Below, in pieces: positions 52,743 to 61,251 of a DNA stretch of 64,000 nucleotides (position 1 is its first letter; every line of letters begins with the position of its first letter). The stretch comes from Hyalangium gracile (GTDB lineage: Bacteria; Myxococcota; Myxococcia; Myxococcales; Myxococcaceae), in contig NZ_JAHXBG010000001.1 of the NCBI RefSeq assembly GCF_020103725.1, forward strand, positions 620,001-684,000, written 5' to 3'. The position numbers and the translations under genes are program-made. The notes beneath the pieces were generated by a model. It had not been told where the DNA came from, searched no databases, and worked only from the letters and a program-made list of their open reading frames with translations.

Positions 52743-54389
52743 GTGGCCCTGCAACGCCCGTACGCAGCCGTCACCATCACAGTGCTGCTCGTGAGTGCCT
52801 GCGCGAGTACTCCGGACCGCCCCGCCTGTGCGGACGATGGCGGGGGGAGATGCACCGCGGGAGACGATGCACAGCGGGTGCACTGGGCCTTCCTCCTGAA
52901 CAAGGAGCAGGAGCTGAAGCAGTCCGGCCTGCGGGAAGAAGCCCGGCGCCGTGAGCACCTGGTGCTGGCGGAGATGACGGTCTGGCTGCATGCGCAGGAC
53001 GCTGAGACGCTGGCGCGTACCTCGCCGGAAGAGATGTACCAGCGGCTCAAGGCGGCCCGGCAGCAGAGGGAGCGACAGGAGCAGGCGCGCGCAATCGCCG
53101 TGGAGGCGAGGCTGGATGAGTTCCTCGACTGGGCCGAGCGGCGGTGGGCTCGGAGCGCGGTGCGCTTTCGCAGCGTGGGGCGCGAGTATCTGATGACCGA
53201 GAATCCCCTGCGCCAGCAGACCGAGGATGCACTGACGGCGGCAGTGCTCGACTGGGCGTTCACGCACACGCAGGATCCGGACTTCCTGAGCCGGAGCCCG
53301 AACGAAGTCGCGGTCTATGTCCTGGCGAAGAACAGCGTGCTGGCCACGGCGATAGAGCTGGGGCAGCAGGCGCCCCCACACCTGGACTACACGCCCCAGC
53401 CGGACGAGACGGAGGGCACACCGGAGGAACTGGCGGTGGAGCTGCTCGTGGGCCTCACTCCAGTGGTGGGAGAGGCAGCGGACCTCCACTCCCTTTTGAC
53501 GGGGCTGAGCATCACGGGTCGCCCGCTCCGCAAGGAGGAGCAGCTGCTGGCGGCGGTAGGGGTGCTGCTGCCCTTCGTGTCTGGGCGGATGCTCGCGGGA
53601 GCCGAGATGGTCGAGCGGGCGGCGCTGCTCACGGGACGGGGACTGGAGGAGGTACGGGTGCTGCAGCGGGTGGCCTCGCACGTGAGCCCGGAGGAGGCGC
53701 GCGAGGTGGACCGGATGCTGCGCGCCGCGTCGAAGGGCGAGCGGATCGGCGCGACGGATGTGGAGCTGTTGAAGCGCATCGCGCGGAAGCTGGAGCGACC
53801 GCTGAGTGAGGCGTCCGAGACGCTTCGCCGAGGCGGCAGGGTGCCCTTTCTAGGGGTGCGCAAGGGCGCGGACGGAGTGCGTCTGGTACCCGGAGAGCCC
53901 GCGCATCTGGCTCAGTGCTGGGTGGACTATCAGTTCCGCCATCCGAGCAGGTACCCGCGCTTCACCTACGCGCCGGACGAGGCGTGGAAGCGGCTGTACG
54001 AATCCATCCTCCGGAACAAGGAGGCGGGCACGGCCTTCGAGCAGTCAGTGCTGAAGCTCGGTGGGCACGAGAAGAATGTGGCGATGATGATGCCGCCGCC
54101 GAGTACCCAGGTACAGGGCTTCATCCCAGACGCGGTGCGAGGCAAGCCGAGCGAGCTGGTTTGGGGCAGGCCCTATCAGTTCGTGGAGGTGAAGGCGCGC
54201 GCGAAGCTGGACCTGGGGGGCAACCTCAAGGCCATGCTCGACTACGTGGACGCCTTCGGAGGCCATGTTGAGCTATGGATTCGCTCCGTGAAACATCCAG
54301 AGGGACTGACCCGACTCTCTCAACCACTGCTACGGCGCTTGAAGCAGCTCGAACGTGAAGGGAAAGCGACCATCAAGCACCATCCTTAG
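52743..54389 (+). CDS. polymorphic toxin lipoprotein with PD-(D/E)xK nuclease-like end
   Basis: 548 residues from GTG 52743, preceded by GGAGG. Lipobox LVSAC20. A helical region (about 40-190) leads to a pre-toxin (PT-TG-like) segment about 230-282 (VELLVGLTPVVGEAADLHSLLTGLSI..KEEQLLAAVGVLLPFVSGR). The C-terminal part (about 400-548) contains D463 in FIPDAVRG and E482-V-K484 in FVEVKARAK, the spacing of a PD-(D/E)xK nuclease site. A probable immunity gene follows. Layout fits SitA-type toxins passed between myxobacteria by outer-membrane exchange; that is inference. Confidence 0.7.
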   Translation: MALQRPYAAVTITVLLVSACASTPDRPACADDGGGRCTAGDDAQRVHWAFLLNKEQELKQSGLREEARRREHLVLAEMTVWLHAQDAETLARTSPEEMYQRLKAARQQRERQEQARAIAVEARLDEFLDWAERRWARSAVRFRSVGREYLMTENPLRQQTEDALTAAVLDWAFTHTQDPDFLSRSPNEVAVYVLAKNSVLATAIELGQQAPPHLDYTPQPDETEGTPEELAVELLVGLTPVVGEAADLHSLLTGLSITGRPLRKEEQLLAAVGVLLPFVSGRMLAGAEMVERAALLTGRGLEEVRVLQRVASHVSPEEAREVDRMLRAASKGERIGATDVELLKRIARKLERPLSEASETLRRGGRVPFLGVRKGADGVRLVPGEPAHLAQCWVDYQFRHPSRYPRFTYAPDEAWKRLYESILRNKEAGTAFEQSVLKLGGHEKNVAMMMPPPSTQVQGFIPDAVRGKPSELVWGRPYQFVEVKARAKLDLGGNLKAMLDYVDAFGGHVELWIRSVKHPEGLTRLSQPLLRRLKQLEREGKATIKHHP

Positions 54390-54398
54390 GAATGCCGC

Positions 54399-55175
54399 AT
54401 GCCCTCCAGGCCCCTCATCACCGAGTTCAACCTCTGGCCAGGGCCTCTTCGCTCCTCGGTCGTGAAGGAGCTACTCCAGCGGATATTTCATGATTACCGC
54501 TGGTTCAAGCCTACGAGATACGGGCGGGCCTTCCTCAATGGGAAGCTTGAGCCTGAGCGCCCAGACATCGACGCGCTCGTTGCTTTCTATGAGGAGTACC
54601 AGAACATCACCATCGCGGCGAAGACAGACCGTGACTTCATCCTCATCTATCCCACCAAGCCTGGCGCTGAGTATCCCTACGTAGGCTCCATCAACTGGAC
54701 GACCTCCGTGAAGGAGGCGGACAAACCCAAGTGGCGTGCCGCGCACCTGCGGCAGGTCCAGGAAGTCATGTCGCTGGTGGAATCACCCCTGGCACAGGCA
54801 GGCCCGGACGACGATTTCCAGCGCAAGACCCGGCGCTTGGTTCCCAACGCCGACGGTTTCGGCCAGGAGCAGGCCATCACCGTGCGCGACTTCAGCGAAG
54901 GCCTCGCGGGCCTCTACTGGCGCAGCTTTCTCGGCGCGCCCTTCCTTCGACTCTTCGGCGACCGCCTCGATGCCCTGCCCGCCGAGTGCCGGCAGGAACT
55001 CGGCGACGAGCACCTCCTCATCCAGCCCTACGAGCTCCCCACCCAGGCCGGGACTCCCGAGGGCGACGCGCGTGAGCGCCAGCTCATCTCCCTCCTGGGC
55101 CCCGAGCACTTCTACGACCACGAGCGCCACCTCAAAGCCACCCGGCGTCCCCAGATTGGGCCGCCGGTTCACTGA
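54399..55175 (+). CDS. probable immunity protein (Imm52-like) of the preceding toxin
   Basis: 258 residues, soluble, ATG 54399 nine bases after the toxin stop. It has no signal peptide. The pattern (FLNGKLEPERPDIDALVAFYEEYQNITIAAKTDRDFILIYPT..WTTSVKEADKPKWRAAHLRQVQEVMSLV) resembles immunity protein 52 family members as I recall them; this is not a firm assignment. Its job would be to neutralise the nuclease domain in the cytoplasm. GC content is slightly lower than flanking genes. Confidence 0.6.
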   Translation: MPSRPLITEFNLWPGPLRSSVVKELLQRIFHDYRWFKPTRYGRAFLNGKLEPERPDIDALVAFYEEYQNITIAAKTDRDFILIYPTKPGAEYPYVGSINWTTSVKEADKPKWRAAHLRQVQEVMSLVESPLAQAGPDDDFQRKTRRLVPNADGFGQEQAITVRDFSEGLAGLYWRSFLGAPFLRLFGDRLDALPAECRQELGDEHLLIQPYELPTQAGTPEGDARERQLISLLGPEHFYDHERHLKATRRPQIGPPVH

Positions 55176-55240
55176 CGAAGCCCGGAAGCCCGCCAGGCCG
55201 CGGGGGATGCACCGGCCCGGCGAGCCCCTGGCGCACCGCC

Positions 55241-55888
55241 TCAGCGGACGATCTTGATGTTGAACTCCGCCGTCTTCAGCGTGCCGAAGAGCCGGATCCA
55301 CAGCGGCAGGTAGCTCTCGGTGCCGCGCGACTGGGTGATGTCGCCCAGGTCCAGGATGTGCTTCCAGCCGAACTGCGTCTTGAGGAACTCGCCCACCGTG
55401 GCCTTGGCCGCCGCGTCATTGCCGCAGATGAACAGCTGGTGGTCTCCGCCGCCCACCTTGCCCGGGTCCACCATGATGGACGCCGTCACCGTGTTGAGCG
55501 TCTTCACCACCTTCGTCTCCGGCAGCGCCGCCTGCGCCAGCTCGCCCAGCGAGTCCGTGTTGCCCGCGAACAGCGTCGGCGGCATGCCCTTGGAGAAGTC
55601 CAGCGGGTTGGAGATGTCGATGAGCGTCTTGCCCTTCAGGCTCGCGCTCGCGGCCTTCAGCGCCTCCAGCGAACCGGTGCCGCTGGTGCAGTTGAAGACC
55701 AGCTCGCCAAAACCCGCCGCGTCCGCGAACGTGCCCTGTGAGGCCTTGGCGCCCGCGCCCTTCACCCACGCCGAGGCCTTCTCATTGGTCGCCGTGCGCG
55801 AGCCCATCTTCACCTCGTGCCCCAGCGCCACGAGCTTGTTGCCCAGCGCCACGCCCACCATGCCGGTACCCAGGATTCCAATCTTCAT
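55241..55888 (-). CDS. NADPH-dependent F420-reductase-like / NAD(P)-binding protein
   Basis: 215 residues. Nucleotide-binding start MKIGILGTGMVGVALGNKLVALGHEVKMGSR (GxGxxG, and the NADP-favouring S-R end of strand 2). Later segments VFNCTSGTGSLEALK, LIDISNPLDFSKGMPPTL and VVKTLNTVTASIMVDP match the F420 oxidoreductase fold (PF03807). Coenzyme F420 use itself is not shown. Divergent from a LysR gene, which probably regulates it. Confidence 0.85.
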   Translation of the reverse strand: MKIGILGTGMVGVALGNKLVALGHEVKMGSRTATNEKASAWVKGAGAKASQGTFADAAGFGELVFNCTSGTGSLEALKAASASLKGKTLIDISNPLDFSKGMPPTLFAGNTDSLGELAQAALPETKVVKTLNTVTASIMVDPGKVGGGDHQLFICGNDAAAKATVGEFLKTQFGWKHILDLGDITQSRGTESYLPLWIRLFGTLKTAEFNIKIVR

Positions 55889-55939
55889 CGCGTGCTCCTT
55901 CTGAAACGGTGCGAGGCGAAAACTACCGGCCTGCCTCCC

Positions 55940-55966
55940 GGTTGAGAATCACCGCCCTGCTCAACC
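55940..55966. promoter_or_regulatory. LysR-type operator candidate
   Basis: Inverted repeat GGTTGAG-N13-CTCAACC in the 108-bp gap between the reductase and LysR genes. It contains a T-N11-A core arrangement typical of LysR sites. Confidence 0.6.
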
Positions 55967-55996
55967 TTCCGTCAACTTCCGGTTAACAATGCGGGC

Positions 55997-56896
55997 ATGG
56001 ACCTGTTCTCCGGAGTGCTCCCCTTCCTTCACACCGCCGAGGAGCGCAGCTTCCGCAAGGCGGCCGCCCACCTGGGTGTCACCACCGCCGCCGTCAGCAA
56101 GGCCGTGGCCCGGCTCGAGGCGGAGCTGGGCGTCACCCTGCTCCACCGCACCTCGCGCCACGTGTCCCTCACCCCCGAGGGCGCCGCCTTCCTCGAGCAC
56201 TGCCGCGAGGCCGTCACCCGCATGCAGGCCGGGCGCGAGCTCGTCGCCCAGGCCCAGAAGGTCGCCGAGGGCGAGCTCAAGGTCTCCATGCCCCTCATCC
56301 TCGGCCGCGCCGTGGTGCCCGAGCTGGGGCGGCTGGCCGCGCGCCACCCGCGCCTCACCTTCAACCTCTCCCTGACGGACCGCTTCAGCCGCCTGGCCGA
56401 GGAGGGCGTGGACGTGGCGGTGCGCATCGGCGAGCTGGAGGACTCCAGCCTGGTGGCTCGCACCCTGCGCGTGCCGCAGTGGGTGACGGTGGCCTCGCCG
56501 GCCTGGCTGGGGCGCCATGGCACGCCTCGCCACTACAAGGAGCTGGAGCGCCACGCCTGCCTCAAGTTCGTCACCCCCGCTGGCGTCACCCGCGAGTGGA
56601 CGTTCAAGGACAAGCGCGAGGCCCGGCCCGTCACCGTGCGCACCCCGGACGCGTTCCGCATCGACCACGGGGAGCTGCTGGTGGAGGCCGCCGTGGCGGG
56701 GCTCGGCATCTGCCAGGCCTTCGACTTCATGGTGGCCGAGCACCTGCGCTCCGGGCGGCTGGTGGAGGTGCTGGCCCCGTACGCCGCCGAGGGGCCGCCC
56801 ATCCGAGCGCTGTGCCTGCCGCGCCGCCAGTCCACTCCGCGCGTGCGCGTGTTCCTCGACTTCCTCCAGCAACTCCTCCGCCGCGAGGAGCGCTGA
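55997..56896 (+). CDS. LysR-family transcriptional regulator
   Basis: 299 residues. N-terminal winged HTH (FLHTAEERSFRKAAAHLGVTTAAVSKAVARLEAELGVTLLHRTSRHVSLTPEG), then the type 2 periplasmic-binding-like effector domain (about 90-290: KVSMPLILGRAVVPELGRLAARHPRLTFNLSLTDRFSRLAEEGVDVAVRIGEL). The closeness to the divergent reductase gene suggests that gene as target, possibly with autoregulation. Confidence 0.94.
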   Translation: MDLFSGVLPFLHTAEERSFRKAAAHLGVTTAAVSKAVARLEAELGVTLLHRTSRHVSLTPEGAAFLEHCREAVTRMQAGRELVAQAQKVAEGELKVSMPLILGRAVVPELGRLAARHPRLTFNLSLTDRFSRLAEEGVDVAVRIGELEDSSLVARTLRVPQWVTVASPAWLGRHGTPRHYKELERHACLKFVTPAGVTREWTFKDKREARPVTVRTPDAFRIDHGELLVEAAVAGLGICQAFDFMVAEHLRSGRLVEVLAPYAAEGPPIRALCLPRRQSTPRVRVFLDFLQQLLRREER

Positions 56897-57056
56897 GCCC
56901 GTCTGCCCGCTCCTCCACACGGCGAGCGAGGCCCTGGCACCCCGGGTTGGCGCCTCTGCCCTACGTCCGCTGGATGACAACCCTTCTGTGCAGGGGCTCC
57001 GGCGAGGCCCTGCCCGCGTCCGGACAGCGACGCGGACGCACACGAGGAGGCGCGAC

Positions 57057-57611
57057 ATGGCTTGGTCCAGGACTCCCTGGTCGGCGTGGAATGGCCTGGG
57101 CTTCGGCCTGGTGGCGGGCGTGGTGTTCGCCATCGCCGAGTGCGTGGCCTCACTGGCGGGAGGACAGGGCCTGCTGACGCCCGTGCGCTTCGCGGCCAGC
57201 GTCCTCTTGGGCTCTCGGGCCCTGGGGGAGATGCCGCTGGGGCTCATCCTCGCCGCGGGGCTGGCGGTGCACATGGGCCTGTCGGCCTTCTTCGGGCTGG
57301 CGTACTCGCTGATCGACGCGCGCATCTCCCCCGAGCTGCGGCCGAGGGTGACCCACCAGGTGGCGGTGGGGATGCTCTTCACCATCGGGGTGTGGGTGGT
57401 GACGTTCCAGTTCGTCGCTCGCGGCTACTACCCGTGGTTCCTGGAGACGGCGGAGTTCTTCCAGCTGGCGATGCACGCGCTCTTCTTCGGAGTGCCGCTC
57501 GGACTGCTGTTCGCCGCGGCCGAGCGCCGCCGCGTGGCCATCGCCGTCTTCGAGCAGGACGCGACCGAGGAGCGCGCGACGCGCCGGGCTGGCGGAGGCA
57601 CGCCGGACTGA
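57057..57611 (+). CDS. four-helix membrane protein of unknown function
   Basis: 184 residues from ATG 57057 (GAGGAGG upstream). Four hydrophobic segments: GLGFGLVAGVVFAIAECVASL, MPLGLILAAGLAVHMGLSAFFGLAYSL, VAVGMLFTIGVWVVTFQFVA and LAMHALFFGVPLGLLFAA. A charged C-terminal tail follows (ERRRVAIAVFEQDATEERATRR). Possibly inner membrane. Co-directional with the next lipoprotein gene, 21 bp away. No family recognised with certainty. Confidence 0.75.
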   Translation: MAWSRTPWSAWNGLGFGLVAGVVFAIAECVASLAGGQGLLTPVRFAASVLLGSRALGEMPLGLILAAGLAVHMGLSAFFGLAYSLIDARISPELRPRVTHQVAVGMLFTIGVWVVTFQFVARGYYPWFLETAEFFQLAMHALFFGVPLGLLFAAAERRRVAIAVFEQDATEERATRRAGGGTPD

Positions 57612-57632
57612 GCGGCAGGAGAGGAGACGACG

Positions 57633-58223
57633 ATGCGATACGCGATGCGGGTGGGGTGCGTGTGGCTGGCGGTGGGCGCGGTGGGCTGTGCCGGAGCGAG
57701 CACGCAGGCGCCGCTGCTCGAGGAGAATCCGGTGGTGGTGAGCGCGGGCCAGGGCGGCGCCGCGGAGATAGACACCGGCCCCTGGGCGTCCCTGGTGCGC
57801 ACGCCCCAGGCCGAGCAGGAGCGGCGCCACTTCTATGAGCGGGTGGCCAGGGAGCTGGGCCTCGAGCAGCCGTGGGACGCCACGGGTGGCTCGGGCGCCT
57901 GGGGTACGGAGGCGGTGGGCGGCGCGGGACGCGCGGGCGGCGAGCGGCGCACCTGCGCGGAGGTGCTGGCCTCCAACGAGCCCACCGTCGTGGTGTCCGG
58001 CAGGCTGGACCTGGCGGTGGACGGGCTGCTGACGCTCAACGTCCCGGGCGAGGGGCCCATGAAGCTGCACGTGGACGAGAGCACGTGCGCGGTGCAGGCC
58101 CACCGGGAGCGCCCGGCCTCATCGCTGCGCGACGGCACCGAGACGGAGGTGGCCTACGTCATGGTGAACGGGCTGCCCACGGCCCGGGTGGTGCGTGCCG
58201 AGCCGGAGCGTTTCCTGCGCTGA
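57633..58223 (+). CDS. lipoprotein (196 aa)
   Basis: 196 residues: signal MRYAMRVGCVWLAVGAVGCAG with lipobox AVGC. The mature part has a Gly-rich linker and a small beta-rich domain (TCAEVLASNEPTVVVSGRLDLAVDGLLTLNVPGEGPMKLHVDESTC) with two Cys. Another possible start is ATG 57645. Likely in an operon with the preceding membrane protein. Function unknown. Confidence 0.75.
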   Translation: MRYAMRVGCVWLAVGAVGCAGASTQAPLLEENPVVVSAGQGGAAEIDTGPWASLVRTPQAEQERRHFYERVARELGLEQPWDATGGSGAWGTEAVGGAGRAGGERRTCAEVLASNEPTVVVSGRLDLAVDGLLTLNVPGEGPMKLHVDESTCAVQAHRERPASSLRDGTETEVAYVMVNGLPTARVVRAEPERFLR

Positions 58224-58275
58224 GGCGCTTCGAATCCAGACCGCCAGACAAACGCTTGGGGTAAGATGGCCCGAG

Positions 58276-58292
58276 GTAACCCGGAGGGTTAC
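58276..58292. promoter_or_regulatory. palindromic operator candidate upstream of the XRE gene
   Basis: Perfect inverted repeat GTAACCC-GGA-GGGTTAC, 51 bp before the XRE regulator start. Could be the site for autoregulation; no other evidence. Confidence 0.5.
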
Positions 58293-58342
58293 ATCTTGGC
58301 TCGCTCCTACCCCAGCGGCCCTGGACTGGATTGACGGAACCC

Positions 58343-58762
58343 ATGGACAAACCCCTCTCGAGCATTCTCGGCGCCGCGGTGCGGAACGCCCGGGTGCGCG
58401 CAGGCTTGACCCAGGAGGATGTGGCCGAGCGCATCGGTATGGCCTCGGAGGTATACGGGCGCATGGAGCGGGGGCAGATGCTGCCGCGCGTGGAGAACCT
58501 GCGGCGGCTGTGCCTGGTGCTCAACGTGCCCCCGGACGAACTGCTCGGCCTGGAGTCCATGGGCGAGAGCAAGGGCGAGCTGCCCTGGGAGGAGGCGAAG
58601 CCGCGCGGGGATGACTCGGCGGACATGCGCCGGCTGCTGCGAAGGCTGCGCCGGCTCAACGCCACCCAGGTGAAGCTGCTGAGCCTCATCGCCGGAGCGA
58701 TGATGAACAAGGGCCGGCCCGGCAAGGCCCGCAAGCGCACCGCCCTCCGCGAGCTGGATTGA
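58343..58762 (+). CDS. XRE-family HTH transcriptional regulator
   Basis: 139 residues from ATG 58343 (TTG 58331 is possible but weaker). Cro/CI-type HTH about residues 10-65: ILGAAVRNARVRAGLTQEDVAERIGMASEVYGRMERGQMLPRVENLRRLCLVLNVPPDELLG. The C-terminal part is helical and basic (MRRLLRRLRRLNATQVKLLSLIAGAMMNKGRPGKARKRTALREL), probably for dimerisation. Faces the toxin cassette on the opposite strand, separated by a terminator-like hairpin. Confidence 0.92.
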   Translation: MDKPLSSILGAAVRNARVRAGLTQEDVAERIGMASEVYGRMERGQMLPRVENLRRLCLVLNVPPDELLGLESMGESKGELPWEEAKPRGDDSADMRRLLRRLRRLNATQVKLLSLIAGAMMNKGRPGKARKRTALRELD

Positions 58763-58770
58763 CAGGATGT

Positions 58771-58798
58771 GAGGGTAGGTGGCCTGTGGCCCTACCTC
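58771..58798. terminator. bulged hairpin between convergent genes
   Basis: Stem GAGG(G)TAGG/CCTACCTC with one bulged G, loop TGGCCTGTGGC, then TTGGG. Lies between the XRE gene and the immunity gene, serving either direction. Confidence 0.5.
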
Positions 58799-58839
58799 TT
58801 GGGTCCATGCAGGTGAACTGACGGCTGGCCGGTGAGCGG

Positions 58840-59496
58840 TTACGCCCTCCGGGACGCCGCTGTCACCCGCTCTACCCATTGGAGCGTCTCGTCGGTCTTC
58901 TTCATCAAGGGCGTGAAGGCACCCGAGCGAATCAGCTCCACGAGCTGCTCATCCCGTCCAATGATGTGGGGCACTTCCCAAGGAAAGGCGAGAGCGGCTT
59001 CGCCGTCTTCTCGGAAGCCTGGGAGGGCGGAGAGCGCCTCGAGGTAGTGGGAGTAGGTGTCGAAGAAGCGGTCTACATTCGACGCGATGGGCAGCGCGTA
59101 CGGCACTTCGTAGGTGTCCACCTCCACCACGGGTTGGCGTCCCAATGCATCGGCCAGGGAGGGAACCGTGGCGTAGTGGTAGGCCATGCCCGCGGCGCCC
59201 CCGAAGATGAAGAGCGGCAGGGCCAGACGCGCTTGTGCTTCCTCCTGCCACCCGGCATTGGCCTTCTCCAGGGTGAAGGCGCTCTCATCGTTGCCCGCCA
59301 TGACGAGGCCGGCCACGTCCGTGGCGAACGAGGCCTTGCTCATCCGCGCGTAGAACGCCGCGAGGACGGCATCGAACGGCAATCCAGAGACCGGCGTTCC
59401 GGCCGCGGGTGCTGCCCGGGAGGCAGGCCGGGTCAGCCACTCGAGCCCCAGTTGCTGGCAGACTCCCTCCAGGCGTTCGAGTCCGGGGAGCTTCAT
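58840..59496 (-). CDS. SMI1/KNR4-like (SUKH) immunity protein candidate
   Basis: 218 residues, no signal peptide. LPFDAVLAAFYARMSKASFATDVAGLVMAGNDESAFTLEKANAGWQEEAQARLALPLFIFGGAAGMAYHYA, then VDTYEVPYALPIASNVDRFFDTYSHYLEAL, gives a SUKH-like pattern. It follows the toxin gene by 28 bp on the same strand, the usual toxin-immunity order. The assignment rests on pattern and context only. Confidence 0.65.
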   Translation of the reverse strand: MKLPGLERLEGVCQQLGLEWLTRPASRAAPAAGTPVSGLPFDAVLAAFYARMSKASFATDVAGLVMAGNDESAFTLEKANAGWQEEAQARLALPLFIFGGAAGMAYHYATVPSLADALGRQPVVEVDTYEVPYALPIASNVDRFFDTYSHYLEALSALPGFREDGEAALAFPWEVPHIIGRDEQLVELIRSGAFTPLMKKTDETLQWVERVTAASRRA

Positions 59497-59524
59497 GGCT
59501 TCATTCTCCGCCTGATGCCAGGGA

Positions 59525-61207
59525 TCAGCTGGGGAACAGTCGCTCCAGGCTCCGCAGCGCCAGCTCTTCGGCGCTGCTCAAGGTCTTTGTCACCCCGGGT
59601 ACGTCGCTCGCATGGTGGTACCAGGGCTTGAACTGAGCATCAATGGCGTTCATCGCGGCCTCGACCTCCTGAGAAGTGGGAGCAGGGCGAAGCTGGCGGA
59701 AGCGGTCCCAGGCCCGGTTGATGTGCCGATGCACGACATCTCGCACCATGGCGATGTTCTCGGCCGCGTTGATGTCTTCGTCTGGGAAGAGGTGCGCGTA
59801 CTCCAGCGGACGCCGATGATGGATGGGCAGGGTGGGCCCGCTCTCCTTCAGGAGCGCCTCGAACTCCGGACGGAGCCTCGCGTAGGCGCTTCGTGCCTCG
59901 GCCCGGAGCTTTTTCTTGGAGGTGTCATCCAGCCGCGTCTGGACGAGCTGCTCGACACGCTCCATGAGCCCGCGCAGGGCAGTGCGTTCCTCGGTGGTGA
60001 GGGCGCGCTCTCCCTCCAGCTCCACCTTGGCCCAGAGCCTCTCGAACTCTCGCTTCTTGTCGCCGGGCAGACGTGCCAGCGCGGTGCGCAACCACCCGGC
60101 AGCTGCTTCCCCGCCGCGCCCCAGGGCTCGCCGCATGACGGAGCCAGACCAGCGGGCCAGATAGCCGCCTCCCTTGAGGAGGATGCCCCCCGCGTACCAG
60201 AGCGCCAGCTCCTCGGCACCCCGCTGTGCCACCCACCTGGCGCCCTCCTTCACCTCGTGGCCCCATCGCCAGAGGATGAGCTCGTGCATTGCCCGGTACT
60301 CGGCAACGAAGGCTGCCTGGGTCTCGGGCGGCGGTGGTGGGCGCACCACCTCGGCGGACTCCACCCAACCTTCCGCCTGCGCTTGCCCAGAAGCGTGGAC
60401 CAGCATCAGGCGGAGGCGCACGGTGCGAGGACCCAGCCCCAAGGTGAACGGAAGGAGCACCTGCACCACCTGCCGTGTGAGCTCGGGAGAGAGCGCTCGT
60501 GGCGGTCCGCCCCCTCGGGTGAGTCGGAAGAGGCGGAGACGCCAGCCCTCGACCCGGCCGTCTTCCAGGAGCGCCTCCACTTCGGCCTGGGCCTCGCCGC
60601 CCGTGGGCACCTGCACCGCGGCGAGCAGCTGGCCGAGGCCATCGATGCTGGAGCGCACTGTGTCCGCCGGAAAGTCCCGCAGGTGTCGCGGCAGAGCGCG
60701 AGCCTCTGGATGCCGCAGCGCGGCGGAGGCGACGTAGTCCACGGTCCACCGCGAGGGGGTACGTTGCAGTGTCAGCGTGGCCACGCCTGCGTGGCGACGG
60801 GGATAGCGGGAGAAGACGGTGGCCAGCGTGCGCTGGGTCTCCGCACCGTCCACGGGATGGCCGGCAGGCGCGTCCAGCCCCTGTGCCGAGAAGCCAATGA
60901 GGGTGAGGGCGCCGTGCTGATTCCAGAAGGAGAAGGAGAGGCGAGCGTCCCGCGAATGCACGGCGTCGGCCACGGTCGAGAGCTGGGCTGCGAGCAGAGA
61001 GGCCTCCGCCACGGTCGCCGCTTCCAGCTCCGCCTCGCTCACGCCTGGTGGAAGCCCGGTACCCCCTACGCCGCTCCCCCCTGCTCCCCCCTGCGCCGTC
61101 GCACACCCCAAGGCTCCCAGCCACAGCCACAGCCACAGCCACAGCAGAGCCGAGACGCGCCATGGTGCGGCAGAGGCCGGGTGGGAAGACACGCTGCACC
61201 TCCGCAC
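59525..61207 (-). CDS. polymorphic toxin lipoprotein with HNH-type nuclease-like end
   Basis: 560 residues. Signal SALLWLWLWLWLGALGC35 with lipobox; its core is encoded by hexamer repeats. The N-terminal half (about 45-330) has no assigned family and would be the delivery part; a hydrophobic stretch lies about 335-365. The C-terminal end (about 455-510) is nuclease-like: PIHHRRPLEYAHLFPDEDINAAENIAMVRDVVHRHINRAWDRF, with HH463-464, Asn and His residues arranged as in HNH/Endo VII toxins. Probable SitA-like toxin; the next gene is its immunity candidate. It follows the DUF2381 gene by 44 bp. Confidence 0.7.
   Translation of the reverse strand: MRRCSVSSHPASAAPWRVSALLWLWLWLWLGALGCATAQGGAGGSGVGGTGLPPGVSEAELEAATVAEASLLAAQLSTVADAVHSRDARLSFSFWNQHGALTLIGFSAQGLDAPAGHPVDGAETQRTLATVFSRYPRRHAGVATLTLQRTPSRWTVDYVASAALRHPEARALPRHLRDFPADTVRSSIDGLGQLLAAVQVPTGGEAQAEVEALLEDGRVEGWRLRLFRLTRGGGPPRALSPELTRQVVQVLLPFTLGLGPRTVRLRLMLVHASGQAQAEGWVESAEVVRPPPPPETQAAFVAEYRAMHELILWRWGHEVKEGARWVAQRGAEELALWYAGGILLKGGGYLARWSGSVMRRALGRGGEAAAGWLRTALARLPGDKKREFERLWAKVELEGERALTTEERTALRGLMERVEQLVQTRLDDTSKKKLRAEARSAYARLRPEFEALLKESGPTLPIHHRRPLEYAHLFPDEDINAAENIAMVRDVVHRHINRAWDRFRQLRPAPTSQEVEAAMNAIDAQFKPWYHHASDVPGVTKTLSSAEELALRSLERLFPS
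61118..61147 (-). repeat. hexamer microsatellite in the toxin signal peptide
   Basis: Four perfect CCACAG copies (61121-61144) with partial flanks. On the coding strand they encode alternating Leu and Trp. Gain or loss of a unit keeps the frame and changes the length of the signal peptide core by two residues. Confidence 0.9.
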
Positions 61208-61251
61208 GTCACATCGGGAGAGTAAGGAGCTTCAGAGGCTGCCCGGGACGC

